Of a stretch of DNA of 9,390 bases, positions 1-5,711 are shown piece by piece. The position numbers and the translations under genes were made by a program. The notes under the pieces are model-generated. The model worked only from the letters and a program-made list of their open reading frames with translations, was not told where the DNA came from and did no database searches. Source of the DNA: Paludibacter sp. UBA5753 (GTDB taxonomy: Bacteria > Bacteroidota > Bacteroidia > Bacteroidales > Paludibacteraceae); NCBI GenBank assembly GCA_002427615.1, contig DIFH01000120.1, positions 1-9,390 on the forward strand. Reading direction: 5' to 3'. The stretch's first letter is position 1. Each line of letters opens with the position of its first letter.

Positions 1-8
1 TGATTTAG

Positions 9-94
9 CTACAAATATTGACGGTGCTCCGCACCTGAAAACATTATTAATCGTCTATTTAAAATTCAGGTGCAGCGCACCCAGATATTTGTAG
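9..94. repeat. Nested inverted-repeat (REP/MITE-like) element
   Basis: A perfect 10-bp outer inverted repeat, CTACAAATAT at 9-18 and ATATTTGTAG at 85-94, encloses two small hairpins, GGTGC-TCC-GCACC at 23-35 and GGTGC-AGC-GCACC at 69-81. The structure is symmetric and can fold as a long hairpin or cruciform with two side stems. No open reading frame lies inside it. Short GC-rich palindromes of this kind are common between genes in Bacteroidota. I infer a REP-like or non-autonomous mobile element, but no transposase is present here. Confidence 0.7.
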
Positions 95-118
95 AGATAA
101 ATACCGAAACAACCCAAA

Positions 119-131
119 GGTGCAGCGCACC
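119..131. repeat. Third copy of the GGTGC-AGC-GCACC palindrome
   Basis: GGTGCAGCGCACC at 119-131 is identical to the copy at 69-81, but it lies outside the 9-94 inverted repeat and has no matching outer arm nearby. It may be a solo or degraded unit of the same repeat family. It lies 55 bp upstream of the truncated NYN-like frame. Confidence 0.65.
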
Positions 132-185
132 GAAATAAGATGAATAGTAAATAGTTCAGATAATATTTAAAAACCCTGAAAAACT

Positions 186-338
186 ATGCAATTTAATACC
201 GCTATCTTTTATGATATAGAAAATCTGATTGGAGGATATAATGTATCCAGTGCCGAAATATTATCCCAGCTCTCGCCCTGTCCTTCAGGATATGTAATTA
301 GGAGACCTAAAGTTGGTGCACGTTGCTGGGATTTGTAA
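186..338 (+). pseudogene. Truncated NYN-domain protein, N-terminal remnant
   Basis: An ATG at 186 opens a 50-codon frame ending at TAA 336-338. It begins MQFNTAIFYDIENLIGGYNV. The pattern hydrophobic-FYDIENL followed by a glycine-rich turn is the typical start of NYN (PIN-like, DUF88/LabA-type) putative RNase proteins, where the Asp is an acidic active-site residue. Full NYN proteins run to about 150 residues or more. Here the resemblance stops after about residue 30, and the tail reads into the palindromic repeat DNA that begins near 311. The downstream acidic motifs are absent and I found no remainder of the gene in the window. The likely reading is a gene cut by a repeat insertion or deletion, leaving a non-functional stub. 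It is too short to be certain. Confidence 0.5.
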
Positions 339-391
339 TCCTACCTTTTTGTATTATAAGTACCTGCATGCCGCAGGCAGGTTTGCAATCC
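329..391. repeat. Cluster of small palindromes at NYN break point
   Basis: GGATT-TGT-AATCC (329-341) is a 5-bp-stem palindrome. ACCTGC at 362-367 pairs with GCAGGT at 377-382. TTTGTAATCC (332-341) recurs as TTTGCAATCC (382-391). The clustering immediately where the NYN-like frame loses its family resemblance suggests an inserted repeat element. The stems are short, so transcript-level function is doubtful. Confidence 0.45.
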
Positions 392-457
392 GCTAAGTTC
401 AAAATTAAAAATATATCTTTGTTTGATAAAAAGTGATAAGCGTATTTCGGATTAAAA

Positions 458-475
458 CCCCGAAAGCTTTCGGGG
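458..475. repeat. Perfect 18-bp palindrome CCCCGAAAGCTTTCGGGG
   Basis: Positions 458-475 form a perfect 18-bp self-complementary sequence. It lies between repeat remnants and 469 bp before the AraC gene. It has no following T-run that would make it an intrinsic terminator on the + strand. It resembles the short GAAAGCTTTC-centred intergenic repeats seen in Bacteroidota genomes, so it is best called a REP-like unit. Confidence 0.6.
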
Positions 476-497
476 GATAATACATTATGAGCTGATT

Positions 498-531
498 GCA
501 ATTATTCCCTCCGGTCATGACCGTTGGTTCA
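498..531 (+). repeat. Left copy of a 34-bp dispersed repeat
   Basis: Positions 498-531 match the reverse complement of 7536-7569 at 29 of 34 bases by my hand alignment. The left copy contains a perfect 12-bp palindrome, CGGTCATGACCG (512-523). In the right copy the equivalent is imperfect. The pair lies about 7 kb apart in inverted orientation on either side of the signalling and stress gene cluster. They may be two copies of a short dispersed intergenic repeat and not the ends of one element. Confidence 0.6.
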
Positions 532-772
532 CATCAGACGTCCGCGAAACTTTATTCATTTAATGAAGATATCCGGTAGGATGGGAGATTAGCCACGAAA
601 AATTGACACTATTTATAAAAATACGAAACCCATCCAAATATTTTACCTGTGTGTTTTCTTTTTTTCCAAATTAATTGTCTACCTTTACAACTTTCTGACA
701 TTCATAAATGTTTTAATAAGTTAGGAATAAGTTTTTGACAATACATTTATTCAAGTGGACACATGTCTGGCG

Positions 773-780
773 TACTTTTG
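773..780 (+). promoter_or_regulatory. Possible -7 element for the AraC-kinase operon
   Basis: TACTTTTG at 773-780 matches the Bacteroidota -7 consensus TAnnTTTG exactly. No clear TTTG-type -33 box lies 19-21 bp upstream. It would give a 5' leader of about 155 nt before the ATG at 944. TACCTTTA at 680-687 is a weaker alternative. A match this short arises by chance in AT-rich DNA, so the call is tentative. Confidence 0.35.
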
Positions 781-943
781 ATTTTCGCATAAAATAATGA
801 CGAACATAAGGTAACCTGCCCATCCCGAACTTTCCCGCAAAAAGGTATTTTTTTGCCCGACTTAGTCTTCCTGTGCCTTTTTTACAGAGCTTAGTGAAGA
901 ATTCATCTTAACAGAATACACATTTCAACCAAAAAATAAAAAA

Positions 944-1504
944 ATGAAAATATATATCAAATACATGGTGAGCCTTCGTTGCAAGATGGTGGTAAAAGAA
1001 GAACTCAAAAAACTTGGGCTTCATTTCATCGTTGTCGACCTGGGCGAAATTGAAATCATGGAAGAGCTTACGGACGGGCAGCGCGAGGAGTTGAAAGCGG
1101 CTCTACTCAACTCTGGTCTTGAATTGATGGACGATAAGCGAGCCGTGCTGATTGAAAAAATTAAAAATGTTATTGTCGAAATGGTTCATTATTCGGATGA
1201 ATTGCCCAAAATAAATTATTCCGATTATATCAGTCAAAAACTTAACTACGATTACACTTATTTGTCTAATCTTTTTTCCGAAGTAAAAGGTATTACTATT
1301 CAGCAGTTTATTATTACACATAAAATAGAAAAAGTAAAAGAATTGCTGCTCTACGACGAACTGAACTTGACCGAAATTTCTTACCGGTTGCAATACAGCA
1401 GTGTGGCGCATTTGAGCAACCAGTTTAAAAAAATCACCGGACTTTCACCCTCGCAATTTAGACAATTAAAGAACAAACATCTTCGTCCGCTTGAAGAAAT
1501 CTAA
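944..1504 (+). CDS. AraC/XylS-family regulator with ferredoxin-like N-terminal domain
   Basis: This is a predicted cytoplasmic DNA-binding transcription regulator of 186 aa. Residues 94-175 form the two helix-turn-helix motifs of AraC/XylS proteins. The second is clear in NLTEISYRLQYSSVAHLSNQ (141-160) followed by FKKITGLSPSQFRQL (161-175). The N-terminal ~75 residues begin MKIYIKYMVSLRCKM and end LKAALLNSGLELMDD. Their beta-alpha-beta-like rhythm resembles heavy-metal-associated (ferredoxin-fold) domains, but only Cys13 is present, so no CxxC metal site exists. Canonical AraC proteins are near 290 aa with a cupin sensor; this short type has none. The ATG at 944 is the natural start, because the family-like N-terminus begins there. 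The gene lies 17 nt before a hybrid kinase, in an evident operon. It is the only DNA-binding protein encoded in the signalling cluster. The ligand or partner is unknown. Confidence 0.88.
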   Translation: MKIYIKYMVSLRCKMVVKEELKKLGLHFIVVDLGEIEIMEELTDGQREELKAALLNSGLELMDDKRAVLIEKIKNVIVEMVHYSDELPKINYSDYISQKLNYDYTYLSNLFSEVKGITIQQFIITHKIEKVKELLLYDELNLTEISYRLQYSSVAHLSNQFKKITGLSPSQFRQLKNKHLRPLEEI

Positions 1505-1521
1505 AATTAACACGCTGAAAA

Positions 1522-3516
1522 ATGAAACAACAAACAATACAATACGCCCGAAGCCTGATTGAAGCCAGTCGCGATCCATTAGTAACAATTAGCCCCGAAG
1601 GGAAGATTACGGATATGAATCAGGCAACTATCAATATTATCGGCATGACGCGCGAACAGCTTACCGGAAGTGACTTTTTCGATTATTTTACCGAACAGCA
1701 AAAGGCGCGTGAAGTATATCAGGAGGTTTTTGCCAATGGTTCGGTGGCCGATTCTCCACTCACGCTTCGTCATAGAGAGGGCAAATTGACCGACGTGCTT
1801 TTCAACGGTTCGGTGTATAAAGATAGTAGAGGAAACGCATTGGGAGTGGTGATTGTTGCCAGAGATGTAACCGATCAGAAACGAATAGCCACAGAACTGA
1901 CAGAGGCAAAAGAATTTGCAGAGTTTGCAACAAGCGTGGCACAAGAGGCCAAAAGTAAGGCGCAAGCTGCTACCCGTAAAGCCGAAGATGCAGTGAAAGC
2001 CAAACAACAATTTTTATCGAATATGAGTCACGAAATTCGCACACCAATGAACGCGATTATCGGATTCACCAAAGTTTTGCTCAAAACCGAACTCACCGCC
2101 AGGCAGAAGGAATATCTGACAGCCATAAAATTGAGTGGAGATGCTTTGATTGTGCTTATAAACGATATACTTGACCTGGCGAAAGTAGATGCCGGAAAGA
2201 TGGTTTTTGAGCAAATTCCTTTCAAAATGTCTGTCTCAATATCGGCTATGCTTCATTTGTTCGAAGCTAAAATTCAGGAAAAGAATTTAGTGTTGATTAA
2301 GGAATACGATAGCCGGATTCCGAAAGTATTGGTTGGCGATCCAGTTCGGTTGCATCAGATAATCTTAAATCTGATGAGCAATGCCGTTAAGTTTACTACG
2401 AAGGGACGAATTACGGTGAGTGTGCGTTTGCTGAATGAAGATGACGAGCAGGCGACCATCGAGTTTACCGTGGCTGACACCGGAATAGGAATACCCGAGA
2501 ATAAAATGGATAAGATTTTTGAAAATTTTCAGCAGGCATCGAGCGGAACTTCGAGATTGTACGGAGGAACAGGATTAGGCCTTGCCATCGTTAAACAGTT
2601 GGTTGAACCGCAAGGTGGAACAATACAGGTAAAAAGTGAGGTAAATAAAGGTTCTACTTTTAGTTTCACCTTGAGTTTTCTGAAAACAAAAGAAGAGGCT
2701 GAATCTGAAGTTGAGATGTTGGAATTGGATACCGAAGTTACGAATATAAAAGTCTTGGTGGTGGAAGATATTGCACTGAATCAGCTGCTAATGAAAACGA
2801 TTTTAGATGATTTCGACTTCGAGTGCGACGTAGCTGAAAATGGAAAAATAGCAATTGAAAAACTAAAAATAAAAGATTACGATATTGTTTTAATGGATTT
2901 GCAAATGCCAGAGATGAACGGATTTGAAGCAACTGATTACATCCGCAACACCCTGTTTTCAGACATTCCCATCATTGCTTTAACGGCCGATGTTACAACC
3001 GTTGATTTAGCAAAATGCAAAGCCGTAGGGATGAATGATTATATAGCCAAACCGGTAGATGAACGACTATTATATACCAAAATATTGAATTTGGTTAAAA
3101 AGAATACGCCCATAGATGAACCGATTGGAGATAAAGATAACCACGCCGAAAAAAACAAATGTATTGACCTTGCCTATTTATCTAAACGAACAAAGTCGAA
3201 TCCCGAGTTGATGATGGAGATGATTTCACTTTATCTTGAGCAAACGCCAGTCCTGGTCAGTAGCATGAAACAAAGCATAAAAAATAAAGACTGGGATTTG
3301 CTGTACTCGGCTGTGCATAAAATGATTCCGTCGTTTGCCATCATGGGCATAAGTACCGATTATGAAAATATGGCCAAAAAAATACAGGAATATGCCAGCA
3401 TGCAACAACAAATAGATGTAATATCCGATATGGTTCTTCAGCTCGAAAATGTTTGTTTACAGGCATGTGAAGAATTGGAAGTGGAGTACAATACAATTAA
3501 AAACACAAACAAATGA
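1522..3516 (+). CDS. Soluble hybrid sensor histidine kinase (PAS-HisKA-HATPase-REC-Hpt)
   Basis: This 664-aa phosphorelay kinase has no membrane segment, so it is probably cytosolic. A PAS sensor domain spans about 5-121, and an Ala/Lys/Glu-rich coiled coil spans about 122-163. The HisKA domain contains SHEIRTP with phospho-acceptor H170. The HATPase domain has its N-box around N287, G1 box DTGIGIP (D319 first) and G2 box GGTGLGL (348-354). The receiver, about 410-523, has acidic pair E415/D416, phospho-acceptor D459 in LMDLQMPEMNG, T488 and K510. The C-terminal Hpt-like four-helix region, about 550-650, has candidate H599 in AVHKMIPSF, which lacks the usual HxxKGxS pattern. The PAS ligand is not readable from sequence. 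The stop codon overlaps the start of the stand-alone receiver by 4 nt, implying translational coupling, and H599 to that receiver is the expected last phosphotransfer step. Catalytic residues look intact. Confidence 0.93.
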   Translation: MKQQTIQYARSLIEASRDPLVTISPEGKITDMNQATINIIGMTREQLTGSDFFDYFTEQQKAREVYQEVFANGSVADSPLTLRHREGKLTDVLFNGSVYKDSRGNALGVVIVARDVTDQKRIATELTEAKEFAEFATSVAQEAKSKAQAATRKAEDAVKAKQQFLSNMSHEIRTPMNAIIGFTKVLLKTELTARQKEYLTAIKLSGDALIVLINDILDLAKVDAGKMVFEQIPFKMSVSISAMLHLFEAKIQEKNLVLIKEYDSRIPKVLVGDPVRLHQIILNLMSNAVKFTTKGRITVSVRLLNEDDEQATIEFTVADTGIGIPENKMDKIFENFQQASSGTSRLYGGTGLGLAIVKQLVEPQGGTIQVKSEVNKGSTFSFTLSFLKTKEEAESEVEMLELDTEVTNIKVLVVEDIALNQLLMKTILDDFDFECDVAENGKIAIEKLKIKDYDIVLMDLQMPEMNGFEATDYIRNTLFSDIPIIALTADVTTVDLAKCKAVGMNDYIAKPVDERLLYTKILNLVKKNTPIDEPIGDKDNHAEKNKCIDLAYLSKRTKSNPELMMEMISLYLEQTPVLVSSMKQSIKNKDWDLLYSAVHKMIPSFAIMGISTDYENMAKKIQEYASMQQQIDVISDMVLQLENVCLQACEELEVEYNTIKNTNK

Positions 3517-3941
3517 AAACTAAAATAAAAATTTTTCTGGTGGATGACGATGCGGTTTTTTTAAAATTACTCGAAATTCAATTTCTTGAACACGGAGATT
3601 TCAAAATCGAAACCTATCCAACCGGTGAGCTTTGCATCGAGAATCTATCGCACAATCCCGATTTAGTGATCTTGGATTATCTGCTTGATGGCGTGGTGAG
3701 AGACGTGATGAATGGCATTGAAACTTTAGACAAAATTAAACTTTATAACGCCGAAATCCCCGTCGTAATGCTTTCGGCTCAGGATAAGATTGACGTGGCT
3801 ATCAATTGTATGCACCATGCAGCTTTCGATTATGTGGTAAAAAGCGAAACTGCCTTTATGCGTCTGCAAAAAATTATCACAACTATTTTCGAAACAAAAA
3901 AACTCGAAAAACAATTGAATTGGTATATGGAGAGAATGTAA
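3513..3941 (+). CDS. Stand-alone receiver-domain response regulator
   Basis: This 142-aa protein consists of a CheY-like receiver and a short helical tail, with no DNA-binding or enzymatic output domain. Conserved residues are the acidic cluster D11-D12-D13, phospho-acceptor D55 in VILDYLLDG, S88 in MLSAQD and K110 in YVVKSE. Between D55 and the usual M-N-G turn there are extra residues (DYLLDGVVRDVMNG), so the beta3-alpha3 loop is longer than in CheY. The ATG at 3513 lies inside the kinase stop (ATGA overlap), so the two proteins are probably made in matched amounts. It is the likely final acceptor of the kinase's Hpt. How it passes the signal on is unknown. Contact with the AraC-type regulator of the same operon is one possibility, by inference only. 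Confidence 0.9.
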   Translation: MKTKIKIFLVDDDAVFLKLLEIQFLEHGDFKIETYPTGELCIENLSHNPDLVILDYLLDGVVRDVMNGIETLDKIKLYNAEIPVVMLSAQDKIDVAINCMHHAAFDYVVKSETAFMRLQKIITTIFETKKLEKQLNWYMERM

Positions 3942-3955
3942 AAAACAAGTGATAT

Positions 3956-4012
3956 ATGTAACATTTACAAACAAATATGTAATACATTATAGTCGCATTG
4001 CTTCTATTTTTG
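3956..4012 (+). promoter_or_regulatory. Cupin promoter with 21-bp-spaced direct repeats
   Basis: ATGTAA occurs at 3956-3961 and again at 3977-3982, exactly 21 bp apart. TATTTTTG at 4005-4012 matches the Bacteroidota -7 consensus TAnnTTTG and begins 28 bp after the second repeat. The second repeat therefore occupies the region where a -33 box would sit, which suggests activator-dependent transcription. The same repeat, period and distance occur before the barrel gene (4562-4618). Transcription would start near 4018, leaving about 95 nt of leader before the ATG at 4114. A 21-bp direct repeat is the known spacing of AraC/XylS half-sites. Confidence 0.6.
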
Positions 4013-4113
4013 TAAATTGTTTCAATATAAATTTATCAGCCAAGGTACTATCCGCTTTTTGTTTGTGTATCAACACCGACAGATTCGCATTCCTGAAGAA
4101 AAAACAATCAATC

Positions 4114-4467
4114 ATGAAAAACAATGACGAAAATATTGAATTAGAAAAAGGGAAATCACACATAGTTGTCGAGATTATTGAATATATGCCCAATGCAGTA
4201 GTTAGTAAAACCATTATAAAAAAATCGACCGGCAATATTACGGTTTCATCGTTTGATGCAGGGGAAGAATTAGCTGAAAAACTTTCGCCTTTCGATACCT
4301 ATATTCAGATTATTGATGGAGCAGCCGAACTCACTATTAACCAGAAAAAATATAAACTCAGATTAGGCGATGGCATTATTATTCCTGCTCATTCCAGGCA
4401 TTTTTTTAATGCCAACGAACAATTCAAAATGATTTCAACCGTGATTAAAAGTGGCTATGAAGATTAA
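4114..4467 (+). CDS. Small single-domain cupin protein
   Basis: This 117-aa protein has one cupin beta-barrel over about residues 40-112. The second cupin motif is clear: G85-D86-G87, then IIIPAHSRHFFN with P91 and H96. In the first motif the usual metal-binding His is replaced. The segment GEELAEKLSPFD has K56 where related small cupins have SEH-type sequence, so the metal site may be incomplete. The frame is open further upstream to an ATG at 3949, but I chose 4114. That upstream stretch has no cupin character and contains the predicted promoter. The sequence from 4114 starts with a normal MKNNDEN and follows an A-rich stretch. The gene stands alone between the receiver gene and a terminator. 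The substrate is unknown; a sensing or small-molecule-binding role is as likely as catalysis. Confidence 0.8.
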   Translation: MKNNDENIELEKGKSHIVVEIIEYMPNAVVSKTIIKKSTGNITVSSFDAGEELAEKLSPFDTYIQIIDGAAELTINQKKYKLRLGDGIIIPAHSRHFFNANEQFKMISTVIKSGYED

Positions 4468-4511
4468 TTGAATTTGCAGGAAAACAACAACAACATACAT
4501 AAACATTTAGG

Positions 4512-4544
4512 AACGAGCCGGTCATTTTATGATCGGCTCGTTTT
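4512..4544 (+). terminator. Intrinsic terminator after the cupin gene
   Basis: AACGAGCCGGTC (4512-4523) pairs with GATCGGCTCGTT (4531-4542) over 12 bp, with one G-T pair and a 7-nt loop (ATTTTAT). The descending arm ends in TTTT (4541-4544). It lies 44 nt after the cupin stop and upstream of the next promoter, so it should insulate the two transcription units. Confidence 0.85.
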
Positions 4545-4561
4545 GTGTTAATCCGTGAATC

Positions 4562-4618
4562 ATGTAACTTATTCACAGAATTATGTAAAATTTTTCGGTT
4601 CAAAGTTTCTCACCTTTG
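4562..4618 (+). promoter_or_regulatory. Barrel-gene promoter with same direct-repeat operator
   Basis: ATGTAA occurs at 4562-4567 and 4583-4588, 21 bp apart. The -7-like element CACCTTTG (4611-4618, consensus TAnnTTTG) starts 28 bp after the second repeat. Between the repeats, 9 of 15 bases also agree with the cupin promoter, whereas the spacer down to the -7 element does not (about 7 of 22). Transcription would start near 4624, about 34 nt before the ATG at 4658. A third ATGTAA at 4621-4626 may be coincidental. The -7 element is imperfect (CA in place of TA), which also fits an activator-dependent promoter. Confidence 0.55.
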
Positions 4619-4657
4619 CCATGTAATAATTCAGTTACAAATTAAATTCAAATCAAG

Positions 4658-5299
4658 ATGAAAAATAAAAGTTTAGTATTGCTCGTCGCTCTTACATTAT
4701 TTCTTTTTCCGGCTGTGAATTTTGCTCAATCCGATCAATCCTCCGAAGGTATTTCGGGCGGTTTTAAAGTCGGAGCCAATTTATCGAACGTGTACGATTC
4801 GGACAATGAGGATTTTCAAGCCGATTCTAAAATAGGTTTTGCCGGCGGCGCTTTTCTTTCTATCCCTTTCGGAAAATATTTAGGAATTCAACCGGAAATA
4901 TTGTTTTCTCAAAAAGGTTTTAAGGGTTCGGGTTCAATTCTGGGCAGCGAATACAGTTTTTCACGCACCACGAACTATATTGATGTTCCTATCTTATTGG
5001 CAATTAAACCAATTAGCTCACTCACCTTGTTGGTGGGTCCTCAGTATTCGTATTTGATGAGCCAGAAGTATGTATTTAAAAGTGCAATGGTCAATATCGA
5101 ACAGCAACAACAATTCGAAAATGAAGATATTCGGACAAACACCTTGTGTATCACCGGTGGTTTCGATGTCAACCTGACCAATATCGTACTGAGTGCCCGT
5201 ACAGGTTGGGATTTGCAAAACAACACCGCCGACGAAGCTTCAAGTACTCCTCGATACAAAAATATGTGGTATCAGGTAACCGTGGGATACAGGTTTTAA
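4658..5299 (+). CDS. Outer-membrane beta-barrel (PorT-like) protein
   Basis: This 213-aa exported protein has a clear signal peptide: K2-K4, a hydrophobic core of about 6-17, and likely cleavage after A23 in VNFA-Q. The mature part has alternating hydrophobic/polar strands with small-residue and aromatic girdle patterns, for example GGFKVGANLSNVY, FAGGAFLSIPFG, LGIQPEILFSQKGF and YIDVPILLAIKP. It ends WYQVTVGYRF with a terminal Phe, the usual BAM-complex recognition signature. This matches the 'outer membrane beta-barrel'/PorT-like family of about 200 aa common in Bacteroidota. These proteins are mostly of unknown function and are unlikely to be large-pore channels. Its promoter shares a direct-repeat operator with the cupin promoter. 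The YtxH-like gene follows after 43 nt without an obvious promoter, so they are probably co-transcribed. Confidence 0.88.
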   Translation: MKNKSLVLLVALTLFLFPAVNFAQSDQSSEGISGGFKVGANLSNVYDSDNEDFQADSKIGFAGGAFLSIPFGKYLGIQPEILFSQKGFKGSGSILGSEYSFSRTTNYIDVPILLAIKPISSLTLLVGPQYSYLMSQKYVFKSAMVNIEQQQQFENEDIRTNTLCITGGFDVNLTNIVLSARTGWDLQNNTADEASSTPRYKNMWYQVTVGYRF

Positions 5300-5342
5300 T
5301 TCATAGTTCCACAGAAATTAATTTACATAAAAACAAAAAAAC

Positions 5343-5627
5343 ATGGACAATTTAAATGTAACAGGAATAGCGATTGGCGCATTAGTCGTTGGAGCGCTTA
5401 CAGGAGCAGTTTTGGGAGTTTTATTTGCACCCGATAAAGGCAGCAAAACGCGTGACAATATCGTTAATGGGGCTAAAGACATGACCGACGATATAAAGAA
5501 AAGATTGACCGACGAAGCAGCCGCTTTGCGCAAAAAAGCCGAAGAGTTGGAAGCTCTTGCCAAAGAAAAAATGGAAGACATTACGAATAATGTCAAACAT
5601 AAAGCAGAGGAAGCCACTAAGGCTTAA
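5343..5627 (+). CDS. YtxH-like small membrane-anchored stress protein
   Basis: This 94-aa protein has an N-terminal Gly/Ala/Val-rich transmembrane or glycine-zipper helix, about 7-27 (TGIAIGALVVGALTGAVLGV). It is followed by the YtxH signature LFAPDKGSKTRD and a charged Lys/Glu/Ala-rich amphipathic or coiled-coil tail to the end. No signal peptidase site is evident, so the tail probably stays in the cytoplasm. YtxH proteins are often induced by general stress, but their molecular role is not established. The gene follows the barrel gene by 43 nt and is followed by a terminator-like hairpin. The 'phage holin' superfamily gene comes next, the same pairing seen in many stress clusters. The length is normal for the family. 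Confidence 0.85.
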   Translation: MDNLNVTGIAIGALVVGALTGAVLGVLFAPDKGSKTRDNIVNGAKDMTDDIKKRLTDEAAALRKKAEELEALAKEKMEDITNNVKHKAEEATKA

Positions 5628-5642
5628 AAAGAAAAAGGAACA

Positions 5643-5681
5643 GGCGAGCCGAAACATGTTTTCGGTCCAGCCGGTTTTTTT
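5643..5681 (+). terminator. Terminator or attenuator between YtxH and holin-like genes
   Basis: The core hairpin CCGAAA (5649-5654) / TTTCGG (5660-5665) is extended by GGC (5643-5645) pairing with GCC (5670-5672) across an internal loop. A run of seven Ts follows at 5675-5681. It lies 15 nt after the YtxH stop. No clear promoter lies between it and the ATG at 5712, so the downstream genes probably rely on partial read-through, or have a promoter I cannot recognise. Confidence 0.65.
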
Positions 5682-5711
5682 ATAAAAAAAACGCACTAAA
5701 TCAACACGATT

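Larger units (their letters stand above)
339..943. other. Gene-free, repeat-bearing intergenic region
   Basis: No convincing coding region lies between the NYN remnant and the AraC-type regulator. The stretch carries the palindromes listed separately (329-391, 458-475, 498-531). Further right it is AT-rich leader DNA with two possible -7 promoter elements, TACCTTTA at 680-687 and TACTTTTG at 773-780. It also has a weak hairpin, GCAAAAA at 837-843 with TTTTTGC at 850-856. The direct ATGTAA repeats found upstream of the cupin and barrel genes are not present here at the same spacing. Confidence 0.6.

Noticed and set aside
9..131. CRISPR-like repeats (three GGTGC...GCACC units)
   Set aside because: The units are 13 bp with spacings of 46 and 50 bp and no repeat-spacer regularity, and no cas genes are present.
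307..501. 64-codon minus-strand frame in the left flank
   Set aside because: It runs across palindromic repeats and has no recognisable domain, so it is most likely incidental.
944..1504. Heavy-metal sensor or metallochaperone function for the AraC N-terminal domain
   Set aside because: The CxxC motif needed for metal binding is absent, and no metal transporter genes are nearby.
3949..4113. N-terminal extension of the cupin frame starting at ATG 3949
   Set aside because: The extra 55 residues look unlike a cupin N-terminus (Ile/Phe/Cys-rich, no family resemblance) and overlap the predicted promoter and -7 element. The ATG at 4114 gives a normal small cupin.
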